DNA of 16,026 bases from an uncultured Leptolyngbya sp. (GCA_937899365.1 CALBPH010000357.1:1-16026), one strand, 5' to 3'; positions 1 through 7,451 are shown, counted from the stretch's first letter. Made by a program: numbers and translations. Notes: a model not told the origin generated them from the letters alone.

Positions 1-375
1 GGAGATGTTTGAGGTTTCAAAACGCACGTTGAGGACTTGGGACGCGCCCCATTCGATGGCGGATTCTTTCATGCGTAGCATGGCTTCTCGTCGTCCTCGG
101 TCGATCAGGGTTTCATAAACGGTGACTCGACCGCCGACCAGATTGCGGAGTGCCGCTGAAATTGTCTTGAAATAGTCATTGGCGACTACCACGCTGCCAA
201 CAAACATTTCAGCCTCATGGGCATAGGGTAAGTCTTGCTTGGCTCCCCAGCTCATGATCGGTACGTGGAGGGTGCTTTTTTCGCGTCGTTTAATGTCTTC
301 GTAGTGTTTGCGCTCCCGGCGATTACCAATAAAGTAACCCACCCCAAGCAATATGAGAAAAACAAGAATATCCAT
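1..375 (-). CDS. Membrane-anchored YbjQ-family protein (3' end cut by window)
   Basis: An open frame begins with ATG at 375 and runs off the left edge after 125 codons with no stop. It starts MDILVFLILLGVGYFIGNRR, a single N-terminal membrane segment followed by a positive stretch, which predicts a cytoplasmic C-terminal part. Residues about 55-125 match the YbjQ (DUF74, putative heavy-metal-binding) fold: AEMFVGSVVVANDYFKTI, NLVGGRV, then RREAMLRMKESA and GASQVLNVRFETS. The same fold, without the anchor, is encoded 36 bp upstream, so the two are probably one operon. The biochemical role of this family is not established; the metal-binding name comes from structural similarity. Family assignment is firm, and the missing C-terminus is probably short. 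Confidence 0.85.
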   Translation of the reverse strand, partial: MDILVFLILLGVGYFIGNRRERKHYEDIKRREKSTLHVPIMSWGAKQDLPYAHEAEMFVGSVVVANDYFKTISAALRNLVGGRVTVYETLIDRGRREAMLRMKESAIEWGASQVLNVRFETSNIS

Positions 376-411
376 CAGGTTTACCTACAATGGCCTACTA
401 GAGTGCTCCGT

Positions 412-756
412 TTACTGAACTTTAACGGCGGTACCGTAGGCAAAGAGTTCAGCCGCTCCAGGTGCCACTGAAGAGGTGGCAAAGCGAACATTGACCACGG
501 CATTAGCGCCTAGCTGCTCAGCCTGCTGCACCATGCGGTTAACGGCCTCTTTCCGGGATTCTTGTAGCAGTTCTGTGTAGGCCTTCAACTCACCACCCAC
601 GATGTTTTTGAAGCCCGCTAAAATGTCTTTGCCCACATGCTTGGCGCGAATAGTGCTGCCTTGAACCAGACCATAGTGCTCGATGATTTCTTTGCCGGGT
701 ACGCCTTCTAGGTTAGTCAGGGTGATATTGCTAGACCGGGCGATTGAGCGTGTCAT
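412..756 (-). CDS. YbjQ-family (DUF74) protein
   Basis: This 114-residue soluble protein has the usual length of the YbjQ/UPF0145 family. Recognisable segments are the N-terminal strand ITLTNLEGVPGKEIIEHYGLV, the central FKNIVGGELKAYTELL and the signature helix and strand ESRKEAVNRMVQQAEQLGAN followed by AVVNVRFATS. The start is supported by GGAG seven bases before the ATG. It lies 36 bp upstream of a membrane-anchored paralogue on the same strand and is probably co-transcribed with it. Members form pentameric beta-barrel rings in known structures; a heavy-metal-binding role is suggested in databases but not proven. No signal peptide or membrane segment is visible. Confidence 0.9.
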   Translation of the reverse strand: MTRSIARSSNITLTNLEGVPGKEIIEHYGLVQGSTIRAKHVGKDILAGFKNIVGGELKAYTELLQESRKEAVNRMVQQAEQLGANAVVNVRFATSSVAPGAAELFAYGTAVKVQ

Positions 757-1241
757 GGAAAAGCTCCGATAAGGGGTTAGTGTGTTGATTGAATAGGAAA
801 TGGTATTGAAGCATCTGCCCTTTGGGGCACCGATCTTTTAATGCCATTTCTGGTTTAGGGGGTGTTTTTCTTCATATTGCTAACTATGCCGAAGTCATAC
901 ACCCGGTGAGTCGGTTTGATCTTGACCGTGTTCTAGATAAATACACAGCTTAGGTATCAAATTCCGTTTTAACGACGTATGGACTGTTAGACCCACAGTA
1001 TCGATTTTTGGGCAGGACTCACTCCACCTCAAGGCTACTGGGCCTGATTTTATCCTCTGTTTTAGGGTGCCCGGATGTTTGTGAAGTTGCTTTATACAAA
1101 ATTTGTGTAATTGCTATGGTCACCAAGTTAAGAAATAGGCGTTGCTAATCCTCAGGATGATTTTATCTGCGAGATGCTGTCCTATAGCCTATTTAACCGG
1201 GCTCATCCTCTAAGTCAGCAACGACAAAGCCCCAGCCGACT
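757..1241. other. Intergenic region without a recognisable gene
   Basis: I see no convincing coding frame in these 485 bases. The stretch should hold the promoter of the leftward YbjQ pair and the downstream end of the leftward 130-residue gene. An 8-bp inverted repeat, AAATAGGC at 1133-1140 and GCCTATTT at 1187-1194, encloses a smaller pair AGGA/TCCT. A 5-bp hairpin, GCCGA/TCGGC at 1235-1250, spans the stop codon of the upstream gene but lacks a clear T-tract, so I do not call it a terminator. No tRNA or known riboswitch was recognised. Confidence 0.5.
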
Positions 1242-1634
1242 CTAATCGGCAGACACCCGACTATTGTCAAAACTCTGACAAAACGTATCGACGCCAGTTT
1301 TGCTGATGTAGAGCGCTACGGGCACGACTAAAAGATTGGGACACTGGCTATTTTGGGTCAGATGTTGAACCAGTTCAACGATTTGCTGGTCGTTTAGGGC
1401 TGCTCGAAACTGTGACAGACAGGCAATATGTCGATAGCGCTTAGCAAACCCTTCTAACCAACCGTCGTTTTCAGAGGGTTCTAAGCCGGCCCGCAGCGCT
1501 AAGGATAGGGCCGCATCGTTTAAGTCACCGTCGCAGTCCTCAATTTCTTGCAGCGATCGCAACGCTTCAGGGTAGTCTGCCAATCGTTCAATGAGTTGAG
1601 TGATTTCGATTAAGGGGATAGAGAGCATGGGCAA
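1242..1634 (-). CDS. Conserved-looking hypothetical protein, 130 aa
   Basis: I do not recognise this protein. It is small, probably soluble and mostly helical: LIEITQLIERLADYPEALRS, then an acidic stretch EIEDCDGDLNDAALSLALRA, then LVQHLTQNSQCPNLLVVPVALY. There is no signal peptide, membrane segment or catalytic motif I can name. A GCGATCGC palindrome lies inside the gene, and codon use looks like that of its neighbours. It is 71 bp downstream of the glycosyltransferase gene on the same strand, so it may be the last gene of an operon. Two in-frame ATGs lie close together at the start (residues 1 and 3), with no clear ribosome binding site to choose between them. Confidence 0.7.
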   Translation of the reverse strand: MPMLSIPLIEITQLIERLADYPEALRSLQEIEDCDGDLNDAALSLALRAGLEPSENDGWLEGFAKRYRHIACLSQFRAALNDQQIVELVQHLTQNSQCPNLLVVPVALYISKTGVDTFCQSFDNSRVSAD

Positions 1635-1705
1635 TGGGGGGTGAAAAGTGGAGCTGGGTAGAACACCTAGGGATTTAGTACGTACTTCCGTAGATGACGT
1701 ATGGT

Positions 1706-2788
1706 TTAGCCTTGGGGAGCCTGTTCAATAATGGTCTCAAACCAATTTTCAAAGCGTTCACCCAGGGCCGGTAATGAATAGTTGGTTTCTGCCTGCTGGC
1801 GGCAGTAGTGACGATCAATGTGGTCTAACTGTTGAATGCCATTAACTAAGCTTTCAATATTATCGGGTTCCGCCAGCCAACCTGTTTTGCCATGGTCAAT
1901 GATTTCGGCGGGGCCACCACGTCGATAGGCGACTACAGGCACACCACAGGCTAAGGCTTCAATGGCGACATTGCCAAAGGCTTCTACCCAGCGTGGCGTC
2001 ATCAGCAGTCCTCGACAGCCCCGGACAATGGCCTGTAGCTCTTTGGTGTTGACAAATCCTAAATAGTCAATGGGGGCGTTTGGATAGGATTGCTGAATGG
2101 TTTGCCAGTAGTCTGCATTTTCTAGCTTGCCTAGGATTTTTAGAGGGGTGTGGGTGTACTGCGCTGCGGCCACGGCATCTTCGAGGCCTTTTTCCGGTGA
2201 AATGCGTCCAAGCCACACCAGGTCAGGCCCAGGGGTATCGCAATAGGCATACTGGCTAAGGTCAATGGCGCTACTGAGCAGCTGCCAGGTTAACCCTTTA
2301 GGGAAGGTATCTACCTGCGCTTGGGTATAGGCCCCTAGGGTGCCTGGAAACTTCTCATGGATTTGGGTTACGGCGCGGTCCATGACCCGACTGAGGGAGC
2401 CCATACTAACAAAATGGGCAATGGGAACATCAAAAAATGATGTCAGGTAAAAGGGCAGCCAGTCGTAGGCGAAATTAACGATCAGGGCGTAGCTGTGCTG
2501 TATCTGGTGGGCATAGGTCCACTGGTTTGCTAAGACGGCATTGTCCACCATGATGGCTGGGGTGTCTCGCCACTGGGTGTGGGCGGTGGGCTGGAGTGTT
2601 CCAGGGATTTGGATTAGCTGTGCTGCTTCTATATGGGAGCTTTCTGGGGCTGCGATCGCAACCTGATGCCCACGCTGGGTCAAGGCGGCTACCAAATTCA
2701 CCACCGTCAGCTCAACACCGCCCCCTAAACCTGAGCCCAAGGGACCAACGGGGGTAGAGACAAATAATAATTTCAAGCACCGTGCCAT
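1706..2788 (-). CDS. GT4 glycosyltransferase, tetrahydrobiopterin glucosyltransferase-like
   Basis: This 360-residue GT-B fold enzyme belongs to glycosyltransferase family 4. The N-terminal acceptor domain begins LKLLFVSTPVGPLGSGLGGG and continues VELTVVNLVAALTQRGH (residues 25-41). The donor domain has LVWLGRISPEKGLEDA (190-205) and the EX7E pair E269/E277 in EAFGNVAIEALACGVPVVAY. The N-terminal motif, VNFAYDWLPFYLTSFF and MGSLSRVMDRA closely resemble, from memory, the cyanobacterial UDP-glucose:tetrahydrobiopterin alpha-glucosyltransferase of Synechococcus elongatus. I infer that it glucosylates a reduced pterin or a similar small acceptor in the cytoplasm. Family is certain; substrate is likely but unproven. 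The neighbours do not include recognisable pterin genes. Confidence 0.88.
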   Translation of the reverse strand: MARCLKLLFVSTPVGPLGSGLGGGVELTVVNLVAALTQRGHQVAIAAPESSHIEAAQLIQIPGTLQPTAHTQWRDTPAIMVDNAVLANQWTYAHQIQHSYALIVNFAYDWLPFYLTSFFDVPIAHFVSMGSLSRVMDRAVTQIHEKFPGTLGAYTQAQVDTFPKGLTWQLLSSAIDLSQYAYCDTPGPDLVWLGRISPEKGLEDAVAAAQYTHTPLKILGKLENADYWQTIQQSYPNAPIDYLGFVNTKELQAIVRGCRGLLMTPRWVEAFGNVAIEALACGVPVVAYRRGGPAEIIDHGKTGWLAEPDNIESLVNGIQQLDHIDRHYCRQQAETNYSLPALGERFENWFETIIEQAPQG

Positions 2789-2864
2789 GGCTATCGCTTC
2801 GATTTAGCCCTATGACCCTACTACGATTGTGCCTAATGCTGTCTGACTGTTTCTAGGCCGAACG

Positions 2865-4259
2865 CTAATTTTTTAAGTTTTCCACCTCATCGGGCAGCAG
2901 CTCCGATGGAGGGCGCGAGGCCTCTAAAGTGTTGAGCGATGACTTGAGCTTGGGAGCTTCGCGAATGCGATTGAGCTGCCCCAAGGCCCATTCTGCTGTT
3001 CGGCGCACTTCAGGATCTTCATCTTCCGTCGCATGCCCTAACATTTGACTGATTTGGGTCACCAAATCATAAACACGGGTCAAGTCGCGGATCGCATTTT
3101 TTCGCACATCGGGATTGTCATCCTGGAGGGCAATGGCCAGGGCTCGGTTCATGGGTTTCAATGAGCGAATGCCAATCTCGGAAAGCGCTGCCAGAATCAG
3201 ACTTTTTTCCTTGGAGTCAGCATCTACCATGCTATTGACCAAGTGATGCACAGCGGACGAATTACCCCGCTGCCCCAGCTCCCAAATAGCCTTGCGACGT
3301 TTGGTCGGGTCGCTCACCTGTAAACTTGAAACCAGCTCATCCATCACATCAACTTTGGCTAGTCGGGTAGTCGGACTGACCGTGTTTGCTGCTAAGGCTG
3401 ACAAATTATCACCCCTGCCGTTGGGTTGATGAGCCACAACGTTAGCCTCAGCGTGGGTATCTGCCCCGTTAGTCGCTGCGTGACCATTGAGGGATGATTG
3501 GGGAAGCGGATATTCTGGCTGAGGCACCTCATCGGGAACAGCTCCCCAAGGAGACTCGGTCTCGTCGTCCGCACCTGCTTTGACTCGATTCGCTAACACA
3601 AAACCAATGCCAAAGCTGCCAAGAGCGGCAATTAAGGCTAATCCAGGCCACAGCAACCGTCCCAACCCTGGGGATGCAGCCTGGGTGGTTTCAGCCGCAC
3701 CGTCCGAGGCTTCGCTGGGGGAACTGTCTACACCAGTATCTGGTGAAACATCATCGCCAATATTGATGTCATCAGGAGCCGTATTGGTGGCATTAGCTCG
3801 AATTGTCCTATCTTCCGATGCGTCTACCCCCGGTGGCGCGTCTGCCTCTGGTGGCGTGTCTGAATTTTCAGGAATATCGACCGGTGCAGCGCTATCGGTC
3901 GGGGCCTCCTCTGGTGCGAACAGATCTGGCTGGCTATCTTCTTGACCGCGCAGGGTTTGAATGGCGGCTGCCGTACCCGGTCCGTAGATGCCATCGATGG
4001 GACCGTTGTAATAACCCCGTTTCTTCAGCTCTTGCTGAATGACCTTAATTTCTTCTACCTGCTGCTCAGATGTAGCGCTTTGCAGAGGAGAATTGCTGGG
4101 AAGCCCCCCAAAAGTGGGTACAGCCTCACCCGTATCAATAGCGGCATTGGGATCAACTACCGAGGACTGTGCCACGAGCATGGGGCTACTTTTGGCGTGC
4201 AGAGGTAGTGTAAGGGCTGTCAGGCTTGTTAAAAATACTAGAGTAGAGCGCCAAATCAT
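2865..4259 (-). CDS. Secreted peptidoglycan-binding, membrane and HEAT-repeat protein
   Basis: This 464-residue protein has a clear modular layout. Residues 1-22 look like a signal peptide ending LPLHA. Residues about 66-104 form a PG_binding_1 domain (IQQELKKRGYYNGPIDGIYG, then PGTAAAIQTLR). Residues 105-198 are a low-complexity linker rich in Pro, Asp, Glu and Ala. Residues about 201-223 (LLWPGLALIAALGSFGIGFV) are a membrane helix followed by NRVK. Residues about 318-430 are HEAT-type repeats, for example RRKAIWELGQRG, VRKNAIRDLTRVYD and VRRTAEWALGQLN. The predicted topology puts the peptidoglycan-binding part in the periplasm and the HEAT scaffold in the cytoplasm. I infer a link between cell wall and cytoplasmic partners; no function is known to me. 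It is 76 bp upstream of the GT4 gene on the same strand. Confidence 0.88.
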   Translation of the reverse strand: MIWRSTLVFLTSLTALTLPLHAKSSPMLVAQSSVVDPNAAIDTGEAVPTFGGLPSNSPLQSATSEQQVEEIKVIQQELKKRGYYNGPIDGIYGPGTAAAIQTLRGQEDSQPDLFAPEEAPTDSAAPVDIPENSDTPPEADAPPGVDASEDRTIRANATNTAPDDINIGDDVSPDTGVDSSPSEASDGAAETTQAASPGLGRLLWPGLALIAALGSFGIGFVLANRVKAGADDETESPWGAVPDEVPQPEYPLPQSSLNGHAATNGADTHAEANVVAHQPNGRGDNLSALAANTVSPTTRLAKVDVMDELVSSLQVSDPTKRRKAIWELGQRGNSSAVHHLVNSMVDADSKEKSLILAALSEIGIRSLKPMNRALAIALQDDNPDVRKNAIRDLTRVYDLVTQISQMLGHATEDEDPEVRRTAEWALGQLNRIREAPKLKSSLNTLEASRPPSELLPDEVENLKN

Positions 4260-4704
4260 AGTAGTTCTATATCCAGTACCTGCGTCTTTATCTGTACCGT
4301 TTAGATTGACTATTCAGCGTGTCCAACGCAGATGCCTGCTAAATCTATAAAATAATCAGACTGTTTTAACGTTTGGAAAGCTTTCTCGCGACGCGCATAG
4401 AGCAAAACAACCCTACGGGTATTGACGAGAAGCCTAAATAATCAAGCCGTTGTTTGAGCTAACGGACAATAGCACAGCGCAATATGATAACTACTGTACC
4501 CAAAATTAAACGTGGCATGTGCAAAGCTGCCGTTACTTCAGCACCCATAGTTTCACGACAGGCTTTACCAGCTTGCAGCCAATACTAACTCAAATAGCTA
4601 GATGATATTCAGACTAGTTATCAAGACTTCTTAGTATATGAGGATTCTGTGTGAAGCCCAGATGTGGCTGGGTCTTGTGGGGAACTTATCTATGGTGTCC
4701 ATTA
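4260..4704. other. Intergenic region, nothing recognisable
   Basis: These 445 bases lie between two leftward genes and carry no frame that looks coding. The right part should contain the downstream end of the permease gene and the left part the promoter of the peptidoglycan-binding/HEAT gene. A weak 6-bp inverted repeat (TTCTCG at about 4383 and CGAGAA at about 4425, some 35 bases apart) is the only symmetry I noticed. No terminator with a T-tract, tRNA or known riboswitch was seen. Confidence 0.5.
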
Positions 4705-5823
4705 TTAGTCTGGCGATGAATCCACTGGACGATGCGACCTCAACCAGTTCGTTAGAGCGCTCGACAGAGTGGGGCTAATCGCTTCAGCAACCCCCCGTAT
4801 CGATGGTCCCGCCAGGATATCTATGAGTGCTTGGGTAATCACATCCCGCTGATTGACCAAATAAATGCTCACAAGGGTAAATCCCACACCGGTCCATTGA
4901 ACGGTGGTGAGATTTTCTGACAGCAGGGATGTGCTAAAGGTGAGGGCAAACACCGGTGTGAGAAACGTGAGCGCGCTGAGACTGGTGAGGTTGCCCTTGG
5001 AAGCCAAATAGAAAAACACACCATAGGCAATGGCGCTGCCAAAGACGGTGGCATAGAGAATGGCTAGCCATCCCTCGGGGGTAATAGTTTGCCACTGCTG
5101 TACTTCGGTGTAGGCGGACAGCCCCAAGAGGGGCAATCCGCCAAAAATCATATGCCAGCCCGTTGCCACAACCGGGTCCACATGGCGAGCGACGTAGGCT
5201 ATCATCAACGTCACCACGGCCATGGATAGGGCTGCCAATAACATTAACCATTCGCCATGGCCAAGGAGTACAGCGAGTAAATCGGCCCCCATTGGCAGCT
5301 GGCTGATCATGGCCTCGGACTGGGTTGGCCAATGCCCTGTGGTCAGGACGGACGAAACCCCTGACACGGCTTGAATAATCCAGTCATCGGGCAACCCCAA
5401 TAAGCTGATGCCCACAATGCCGATAATTAAGCCCAACCATCCCAACGGGCCAACAATTTCCTTAAATAGAAACCGCGCCATCAGGGCGACAGCGATGGGC
5501 TGAGAGTCAATCATGACTGAGCCTAGACCGGCTCCCGTACGCTGTAATCCTTCCGCTAAAAAGCCCTGAAATAGAGTGCCATCTACCAGGGCAAATCCTC
5601 CGATCCAGGCCCATCCTTGCCAGCTTTGGGGCTGTTTCCGTCCTAACAGGGCGGCGACCATTAGCACGAGTACACCAGCTGGCACTAGCCGCAGCGTTGC
5701 TAGGAACAAAGGGGTGGTGGTGTCGATGATTCCCTTCATGGCCACCATGGCTGTTCCCCACAAAAAAAACGGGGCAATCAAAAGCAGGGCGGGTGTCTTT
5801 TCCTGGTCGAAGGGGGATGCCAT
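4705..5823 (-). CDS. DMT-superfamily permease with two EamA domains
   Basis: This 372-residue protein has about ten hydrophobic segments arranged as two EamA repeats, the mark of the drug/metabolite transporter superfamily. The first repeat opens LLLIAPFFLWGTAMVAMKGI and includes TPLFLATLRLVPAGVLVLMV and IDSQPIAVALMARFLFKEIVG. The second includes VVATGWHMIFGGLPLL, ILYATVFGSAIAYGVFFYLA and LTPVFALTFSTSLLSENLT. A longer, more polar insert (about residues 150-185) separates the repeats, and the C-terminal tail beyond the last helix is about 40 residues. Substrate cannot be read from sequence; relatives export amino acids or other small metabolites across the inner membrane. It is divergent from sppA and appears monocistronic. 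Confidence 0.9.
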   Translation of the reverse strand: MASPFDQEKTPALLLIAPFFLWGTAMVAMKGIIDTTTPLFLATLRLVPAGVLVLMVAALLGRKQPQSWQGWAWIGGFALVDGTLFQGFLAEGLQRTGAGLGSVMIDSQPIAVALMARFLFKEIVGPLGWLGLIIGIVGISLLGLPDDWIIQAVSGVSSVLTTGHWPTQSEAMISQLPMGADLLAVLLGHGEWLMLLAALSMAVVTLMIAYVARHVDPVVATGWHMIFGGLPLLGLSAYTEVQQWQTITPEGWLAILYATVFGSAIAYGVFFYLASKGNLTSLSALTFLTPVFALTFSTSLLSENLTTVQWTGVGFTLVSIYLVNQRDVITQALIDILAGPSIRGVAEAISPTLSSALTNWLRSHRPVDSSPD

Positions 5824-5876
5824 GCAGTAACGAAGGTGTATGAGTCTAAATGACTATCTGGGCGACTATTAGACGT

Positions 5877-5882
5877 ATTATA
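5877..5882 (-). promoter_or_regulatory. Possible -10 box of the permease gene
   Basis: A perfect TATAAT on the minus strand would place the transcription start near 5870 and give a leader of about 47 bases before the permease ATG at 5823. No convincing -35 hexamer stands 16-18 bases upstream, so this is a weak call based on one element. The spacer 5824-6014 must also hold the promoter of the rightward sppA gene. Confidence 0.3.
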
Positions 5883-6014
5883 AAGTAATGTTAAGTTCTG
5901 GTGGCGCTACCTGCAAAGGTTATTGTCCTGTTTGTGCCTGTGGGCCAACGCCAAAGGCCAACGGACGTTTATAGTAGGCATCTAGACTTGCCGTTGTTTA
6001 TTAAGCTGTAATTT

Positions 6015-6587
6015 ATGATTTGGCCATTCAAGCCACGTTTCCGTAAACAGATTGCCCGTATCGAGATTTCAGGGGCGATTGCGGGGGGAACCCGGAAGCG
6101 AGTGCTGGAAGCCCTTGAAGAGGTCAAAGAGAAGAAGTTTCCCGCATTGCTGCTCCGGATTGATAGTCCCGGGGGGACGGTGGGTGATTCCCAAGAAATT
6201 TACAGTGCCCTGAAGCAGCTGCAAGAAACGGTAAAAATTGTCGCTAGCTTTGGCAATATTTCTGCGTCAGGCGGTGTGTATATCGGCATGGGTGCCCAAT
6301 ACATTGTGACCAACCCAGGTACGATTACCGGCAGCATTGGGGTGATTTTGCGAGGGAATAACCTGGAGCGGCTGCTGGAGAAAGTTGGGGTGTCGTTTAA
6401 GGTGATTAAATCTGGTCCCTACAAAGACATTCTGTCGTTTGATCGGGAGCTAACCCAGGCTGAGCAAACAATTTTGCAGGAACTGATTGATGTTAGCTAC
6501 GGTCAGTTTGTGTCGACGGTGGCTGGTGCGCGTAATTTGAATGAGGAGACCGTGCGGGGGTTTGCCGACGGGCGTATTTTTACCTGA
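6015..6587 (+). CDS. sppA: Signal peptide peptidase SppA, truncated by an internal TGA
   Basis: This frame encodes the catalytic core of a short (single-domain) SppA, the membrane-associated serine-lysine protease that degrades leftover signal peptides. Visible motifs are LLLRIDSPGGTVGDSQEIY (residues 46-64), the nucleophile region NISASGGVYIGMG with Ser85, NPGTITGSIGVI, and the general-base region IKSGPYKD with Lys137. Translation stops at TGA 6585-6587, right after FADGRIFT, where the family normally continues with Gly-Glu/Ser and ends some 90 residues later. The missing tail is still open in the same frame (6588-6872). Whether the truncated protein is active is unknown, because the lost part belongs to the structural and oligomer-forming region. 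No clear ribosome binding site precedes the ATG. Confidence 0.88.
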   Translation: MIWPFKPRFRKQIARIEISGAIAGGTRKRVLEALEEVKEKKFPALLLRIDSPGGTVGDSQEIYSALKQLQETVKIVASFGNISASGGVYIGMGAQYIVTNPGTITGSIGVILRGNNLERLLEKVGVSFKVIKSGPYKDILSFDRELTQAEQTILQELIDVSYGQFVSTVAGARNLNEETVRGFADGRIFT

Positions 6588-6872
6588 GCCCTGGCTCTAG
6601 AGCTAGTGGTGGTAGACCGTCTGGGCACCGAGGCTGATGCCAAACGTTGGGCGGCGGAATTGGTGGACCTAGACCCGGACAAGACCGAAGTGTACACGAT
6701 TGAAGAGCGCAAGCCATTTTGGAATAAGTTGCTACCCGGAAATAGGGCAAATGCGTCCTGGATGAGCCCTCGACTGTTGGGTTGGGTAGAGTTTGAGCTG
6801 GCTTACCAGGGGGTGCCCCTGTGGCTTTATCAATCGCCTGGAACTACATTACCTGGTCCCTTTGGAGGATAA
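6588..6872 (+). pseudogene. sppA: C-terminal remainder of sppA beyond the premature stop
   Basis: These 94 codons continue the sppA reading frame after the TGA without a frameshift and end at TAA 6870-6872. They read ALALELVVVDRLGTEADAKR, then WAAELVDLDPDKTEVYTIEERKP and a tail WVEFELAYQGVPLWLYQS that is typical of cyanobacterial SppA. Aligning from memory with the family pattern GEQALELGLVD, the TGA falls on the conserved Gly (GGA to TGA needs one substitution). The residues just after it are also unusual, but the remainder looks well preserved. With the core, the whole gene would encode about 285 residues, the expected size. A GTG at 6606 could restart translation in principle but would give only a non-catalytic fragment. 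Confidence 0.8.
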
Positions 6873-6886
6873 TTCGATGATAAGCG

Positions 6887-6905
6887 TAGACCTAATCCAG
6901 GTCTA
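6887..6905 (+). other. Short hairpin between sppA and aroH
   Basis: A perfect 7-bp stem, TAGACCT and AGGTCTA, encloses the loop AATCC. It is not followed by a T-tract, so it is unlikely to be an intrinsic terminator. It lies 14 bases after the sppA stop and could stabilise the sppA message or have no role. It overlaps an 8-bp palindrome GTCTAGAC at 6901-6908. Confidence 0.35.
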
Positions 6906-6984
6906 GACCAGCTAGTCTATCTAGGATATTGGCTGGGAGTTAGCCGAGCATTGTATGGGGGCAGGCAGTATGCATCAGGGGGAT

Positions 6985-7368
6985 ATGGGTGATTGGCGAG
7001 TGCGGGCAATTCGAGGTGCGACCACCGTACCCGAAAATTCAATAGCTGCCATGACGGATGCAGTGACTGAGCTGCTCGACGCTTTGGAGAGTAATAATCC
7101 GATTACAACCGATGCTATGGTTAGCGTCACATTTTCGGTAACGTCGGAATTAGATGCGATTTTCCCAGCTGCGATCGCACGACAGCGCCCCAACTGGGAT
7201 ACGGTCCCCTTGCTGGATGTGCAGCATATGCATGTAGCTGGCAGCCTACCCATGTGTATTCGCTTTCTGGTCCACGTTTACATGACAATTCCCCAGGCTG
7301 AGATTTATCATCCCTACCTCAGAGGAGCTAGCGGCTTAAGACCCGACTGGGCTAGCGTAACGGCATAG
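6985..7368 (+). CDS. aroH: Chorismate mutase, AroH class
   Basis: The product is an AroH-type (trimeric, not AroQ) chorismate mutase that converts chorismate to prephenate in the Phe/Tyr pathway. The signature WRVRAIRGATTV opens the protein. Matches to the Bacillus subtilis enzyme from memory include the Arg7 position (IRGATT), Arg90 (MCIRFL) and Tyr108 (IYHPYL, before LRPDW). The Glu78 position is His here (DVQHMHV). I chose ATG 6985 because relatives begin close to the WRVR motif, giving 127 residues. ATGs at 6970 and 6955 are in frame, and 6970 has a better spaced GGGGG upstream, so the start is uncertain. It follows sppA by about 80-110 bp and may be co-transcribed with it. Confidence 0.9.
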   Translation: MGDWRVRAIRGATTVPENSIAAMTDAVTELLDALESNNPITTDAMVSVTFSVTSELDAIFPAAIARQRPNWDTVPLLDVQHMHVAGSLPMCIRFLVHVYMTIPQAEIYHPYLRGASGLRPDWASVTA

Positions 7369-7390
7369 AGCTATAGACTTTACAAATCGT

Positions 7391-7451
7391 CCCCGTTATC
7401 GATGTAGAAATCTTTCATAGAAGGTCTCTACATCGATAGCGGGGCGTTTTT
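7391..7451 (+). terminator. Strong intrinsic terminator of aroH, overlapping the crtR stop
   Basis: Left arm 7391-7408 (CCCCGTTATCGATGTAGA) pairs with right arm 7427-7444 over 18 positions, all Watson-Crick except one G-U pair. It is followed by CG and five T residues at 7447-7451. The orientation fits the end of aroH. The T-tract overlaps the stop codon of the convergent crtR gene (7450-7452), so the same stem may also block or process crtR transcripts, although the minus-strand exit side has no good T-tract. Confidence 0.9.

Noticed and set aside
1235..1250. Terminator at the end of the 130-residue gene
   Set aside because: The stem is only 5 bp, it includes the stop codon, and no T-tract follows on the minus strand.
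3580..3945. 121-codon plus-strand frame opposite the peptidoglycan-binding/HEAT gene
   Set aside because: It is a shadow of the acidic/proline linker coding region, with a Ser/Ala/Gly-rich product and no start signal.
6585..6590. Selenocysteine at the sppA TGA
   Set aside because: Selenocysteine is not expected in this family at a conserved Gly position, and no SECIS-like hairpin is evident just downstream.
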